NCBI GenBank assembly: GCA_019417125.1
Contig: DXVZ01000109.1
Span: forward strand, 1 to 8,965
Length of the DNA stretch: 8,965 bases
Direction of reading: 5' to 3'
Origin: Phascolarctobacterium sp.
GTDB taxonomy: Bacteria > Bacillota > Negativicutes > Acidaminococcales > Acidaminococcaceae
Position numbers and translations under genes: made by a program. Every line of letters begins with the position of its first letter. The stretch's first letter is position 1. Under the pieces are notes generated by a model. The model was not told where the DNA came from, ran no database searches, and worked only from the letters and a program-made list of their open reading frames with translations. This document shows positions 6,177 to 8,965 of the stretch, piece by piece.

Positions 6177-8965
6177 TTAAAACGTCCAGCGCATACCGGC
6201 GTTCCACTGCCACGGTGTTTCTACGTCGCCGCCAAAGGTTTTTACTACGTCGGCGTATACATAGCTGTTATCGCTCGTTTTAAAGTTCATGCCCAAGCCT
6301 GCTTCCCACCAGGTGTCGCCAATATCCTGACGGTAGCTGTTTGTTAAGCCGTTAAGGCTTAAATAGGTATCGGCGCTGCCTGCAAAGTCATGCAGCAGGC
6401 TTGCTTTGGCATAAATGCTGCCAGTATCGCTGATGCGTTTGCCAACTTCAAAGCCTATGCGCCCCACTGCGCTTTCAAGGCTCTCTTGATGTACTTTAAT
6501 GCCATTGTTGGTGGTGTAATCTTCGCCGCCGATGCGCATTAAGGTAAGCTGTGCCTGCGGCGTGATGAACCAGCCGTCGTTAAGTTCTACTTTCATGCCG
6601 TATTCGCCGCTTAAGCTGGTGCCCCAAGCGTCATAGTCGCCACTGGTGTGCCCTGCTTCGGTGTAGATGTCAAAATCGTTGCTTAACCTGCCCTGTTTAA
6701 GTACAATATCGGCATAATGCCCTTTATCGCCCAGCCACGTGCCGTACAAGCTAAGCGATGTGCTGCGGTTTTCGCCGTCGCCGTGTGTGTAAGTTATTTG
6801 CCCGTCGTTGTGGCTCACTGCCGCGCCGTAGTGCCAGTTGCCGCTTGCCCAGTCGTAACCAAGCTGGAAGAAGTTGTACTGGTTTTTGTATTCGCCGTCG
6901 TATTCAAATTCGCCGCGGCTCATACGCACCCAAACGCCCTGCCCGCCGTCGCTCTCGCGCAGTTCACCCAAGCGCTGGCTTAAGGTGCTGTCCTCCTGCC
7001 GCCAAGCTACAATCGCCGTTGCGGCGATGTTTTTCATCGCGTCCATAGTTGCTGTTACCCTGTTACCGCCGGCAATGTTTGCAACATAACCACGGTTATT
7101 ATTAGCACTATCAAATAACAAATCACCGCTGGCTTCCGGGGTGATAAGGCCTTCTTTAATTACAACTTTACCGTTAAGGTTATTGTTATTACCATCATAA
7201 TATACTTTTCCCGCTAATGTATTCAAATTATCATCTGTTTTACCAATATCCAGAGTATTAATAGAATTATTAGATATGCCAACATTGATAAAAGAACCTT
7301 CTGCGGCATCAGTAATTATAACCGAACCAGTATTTATATTTACTAACCCTTCATTATCAGTATCATCAGCTTTAAAAAGTATATTCCCCATTCCAGAATA
7401 GTTATTAATCTTAATATCACCAATAAAACGAGGAGTTTCCACATAAATATTACCCTGGTTCATGGTAAGATTATTAACTTCGCTATATCCCGTAGCAATC
7501 CAGCGGGCATCATTTGCCAAATTTAAAGTGCCGTTATCATCCTCAATACCACCAGTAAAAACAGAATCAGCCGTATTTAGGTTTAAATTAACAGCTGCAT
7601 TGCGTCCAGTCCTAATATCTCCGTTAATAACAACCTTGTTAGTTGTACCTTGGTTGATATTAACAACAGATGAATCATAACCATAAATGGCATAGCTATC
7701 ATTATTATTATCGTCAGTAACACCATCAGCGTTATTTATCTGCGCAGTAATGGAACCGCCCTGCATATTTACTTCAGCCTTATCACCTTCTGCATAAATC
7801 CCGTAAACAGAAATATCGTTATTCCCATCATTAACAGCTTCAGCACTAACATCAACTGTACCGAGATTTATAATTGCTTCATCACCATACCAACTGTCAG
7901 CACGCACACCATATACTTCTGTAGTTGCACCACCATTGGCTTTCGCAGTTATTTTGCCGCTTTCTTTATTAACAGTAGCTCCATCTCTAGCTATAATACC
8001 ATGTGAGTATACGTTTGCATTACTGTCATTGTTATTTGCAACTACCGTAATATCGCCTTCTCCAATAGAAATTACAGCACTACCTTCATATGGTTCAGCA
8101 TAAATACCAACAGCGTCAGTATCATAACCACCTTGCGCTAATACATTTATCGATACATCATTTCCTACAATTTCAGCATCACCATATTCATGATATAGGC
8201 TTATTCCTTTTGCCAAGGTAGCAGAACCATCATCATTAATAATCGCTTTAGCATTGATAGTATTATTCCCTAATTCAACATATCCGCCTTGACTCGAATA
8301 CGAAAAATCTATACCGGCGGCTTCAGCATATGAATCGCTACCACCTTCAACATAAGCCGTTACATCTATTATGCCGTCCCCCATAAATACTTTATCATTA
8401 TAATCAGTCGAAACTCCATCAAAATTTATTCCATAAGCATAAGCACCATTTGCATTTGAAGTTTGATAACTATTGCTGACGGTTATATTGCCATTACCAA
8501 GCTTAATAACATTATTGCCATTACCAGATGTATTTTGCATTGAAACACCTGATAAAATACCCCAACCATTATTGAATTCGCCAGTTAAAGTAATGTTGCC
8601 GCCTTCCGAACGGTCTATAGTTGTATTAATATACCCATTATCAATCACAATACCGGAAATAGTTATTCCATAGGCTTGACTATCATCATTATTTTGCATA
8701 TTTATATTAAGCCTGTTAGTAAATTGATATGTAACATCACTTTCTGTCATTTTTATAGCGTATGCACTATTATTTAAATTTAAAACATCATCTGTATTGA
8801 AATTGTACTCATATGCATTACCAATATAAGTTCTAATGCCACTTTCATTATAATTATCATTTTTACCTTCTACAGACACATTATACTCCGCCGCCAGCGC
8901 AGTGTTTGTTGCCAGCACGCCGCCTGCCAAAACACATAACAAAATTTTAGAGCGTAAATTTTTCT
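6177..8965 (-). CDS. Autotransporter (type Va) with repeat-containing beta-helical passenger, 5' end truncated by the window
   Basis: At least 928 residues, a surface protein exported by Sec and then through its own C-terminal barrel. Residues are numbered from the codon at 8942. The frame stays open upstream to the window edge and reads KNLRSKI before the hydrophobic core, so the start codon lies just outside; the TTG at 8942 is inside the signal peptide. Likely cleavage is after TALA, near 17. The passenger (about 18-625) is rich in Asn, Asp, Gly, Ile and Val, with degenerate 33-39 residue repeats at 145-424, as expected for a right-handed beta-helix. A helical linker (about 626-665) precedes a roughly 255-residue autotransporter barrel (667-921) of alternating aromatic strands ending in MRWTF, with the terminal Phe used by BAM. 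The only cysteine visible is in the signal peptide. No protease or lipase motif is seen; adhesion is a guess. The passenger is far more AT-rich than both ends. Confidence 0.92.
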   Translation of the reverse strand, partial: KNLRSKILLCVLAGGVLATNTALAAEYNVSVEGKNDNYNESGIRTYIGNAYEYNFNTDDVLNLNNSAYAIKMTESDVTYQFTNRLNINMQNNDDSQAYGITISGIVIDNGYINTTIDRSEGGNITLTGEFNNGWGILSGVSMQNTSGNGNNVIKLGNGNITVSNSYQTSNANGAYAYGINFDGVSTDYNDKVFMGDGIIDVTAYVEGGSDSYAEAAGIDFSYSSQGGYVELGNNTINAKAIINDDGSATLAKGISLYHEYGDAEIVGNDVSINVLAQGGYDTDAVGIYAEPYEGSAVISIGEGDITVVANNNDSNANVYSHGIIARDGATVNKESGKITAKANGGATTEVYGVRADSWYGDEAIINLGTVDVSAEAVNDGNNDISVYGIYAEGDKAEVNMQGGSITAQINNADGVTDDNNNDSYAIYGYDSSVVNINQGTTNKVVINGDIRTGRNAAVNLNLNTADSVFTGGIEDDNGTLNLANDARWIATGYSEVNNLTMNQGNIYVETPRFIGDIKINNYSGMGNILFKADDTDNEGLVNINTGSVIITDAAEGSFINVGISNNSINTLDIGKTDDNLNTLAGKVYYDGNNNNLNGKVVIKEGLITPEASGDLLFDSANNNRGYVANIAGGNRVTATMDAMKNIAATAIVAWRQEDSTLSQRLGELRESDGGQGVWVRMSRGEFEYDGEYKNQYNFFQLGYDWASGNWHYGAAVSHNDGQITYTHGDGENRSTSLSLYGTWLGDKGHYADIVLKQGRLSNDFDIYTEAGHTSGDYDAWGTSLSGEYGMKVELNDGWFITPQAQLTLMRIGGEDYTTNNGIKVHQESLESAVGRIGFEVGKRISDTGSIYAKASLLHDFAGSADTYLSLNGLTNSYRQDIGDTWWEAGLGMNFKTSDNSYVYADVVKTFGGDVETPWQWNAGMRWTF
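6180..6944 (-). other. Autotransporter beta-barrel domain
   Basis: The last 255 residues match the autotransporter beta-domain pattern: start at GQGVWVRMSRGEFEY, repeated amphipathic strands such as YNFFQLGYDW and STSLSLYGTW, a conserved DAWGTSLSGEYG segment, and a C-terminal WNAGMRWTF ending in Phe. Size fits a 12-stranded barrel. G+C in two hand-counted 60-base lines (6601 and 6901) is about 60-65%. Confidence 0.88.
7671..8510 (-). repeat. About eight degenerate tandem repeats in the autotransporter passenger
   Basis: Residues 145-424 (numbered from 8942) divide into about eight units of 33-39 residues. Each has a first strand of the type (V/I)xxGxGxIxVxA, then a polar Asn/Asp/Gly/Ser stretch, then (A/V)(Y/K/A)GI(x) and a turn. 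Examples of the second strand are YAYGINF, EAAGIDF, LAKGISL, DAVGIYA, YSHGIIA, VYGVRAD, VYGIYAE and YAIYGYD. The units are similar in pattern rather than in DNA sequence, so they are old. Shorter, less regular units may extend towards the N terminus from about residue 70. Confidence 0.7.

Noticed and set aside
6089..6283. 64-codon plus-strand frame at the 3' end of the autotransporter
   Set aside because: It overlaps the conserved end of the beta-barrel in antisense, is Arg/Ser-rich, and has no ribosome binding site.
7080..8900. AT-rich region as an inserted mobile element
   Set aside because: The reading frame runs unbroken through it, there are no terminal inverted repeats or target-site duplications, and it encodes a coherent passenger domain. 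Domain exchange by recombination is more likely.

Overview
The window looks like chromosomal DNA from a diderm Firmicute, most likely the class Negativicutes. This is an inference, not a database result. The reasons are: a Firmicutes-type RqcH ribosome-rescue protein with strong GGAG ribosome binding sites and GTG/TTG starts, next to genes that only make sense with an outer membrane (a secretin and a classical beta-barrel autotransporter). G+C is mixed: hand-counted lines in the pilus genes and the autotransporter barrel reach about 60-65%, while the autotransporter passenger falls to about 27-30%.

Layout, left to right. (1) rqcH (72-1808, +) encodes a full-length 578-residue NFACT-family RqcH/Rqc2 protein. 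(2) A bidirectional hairpin terminator (about 1811-1870) lies between rqcH and the converging pilT. (3) A four-gene type IV pilus (or T2SS-like) locus is arranged as two divergent pairs. pilB-pilT run leftwards (4110 to 1864) and a GspC/PilP-like inner-membrane protein plus a short secretin run rightwards (4228 to 5933). They share a compact intergenic region (4111-4227) with back-to-back promoters. (4) A second bidirectional terminator (about 5951-6020) ends the secretin operon and can also end the gene converging from the right. (5) A large autotransporter (6177 to beyond 8965, -) runs off the right edge a few codons short of its start.

The pilus genes form a functional set. PilB (extension ATPase) and PilT (retraction ATPase) would drive pilus dynamics from the cytoplasm, the PilP/GspC-like protein would bridge the periplasm, and the secretin would form the outer-membrane pore. 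Pilins, the PilC platform, prepilin peptidase and PilM/N/O are absent from the window and must be encoded elsewhere or be replaced. The locus is bounded by terminators on both sides, so it is a self-contained block.

Points that change the naive annotation: pilB should start at a TTG at 4110, because the TTG at 4176 is the -35 box of the pilB promoter; the resulting PilB lacks the usual N1 domain and resembles the short ComGA form. The secretin starts at 4677, overlapping the upstream stop codon. The autotransporter reading frame continues, with a basic signal-peptide n-region, to the window edge. Its AT-rich passenger holds about eight degenerate tandem repeats and is flanked on both sides by GC-rich signal-peptide and barrel segments.
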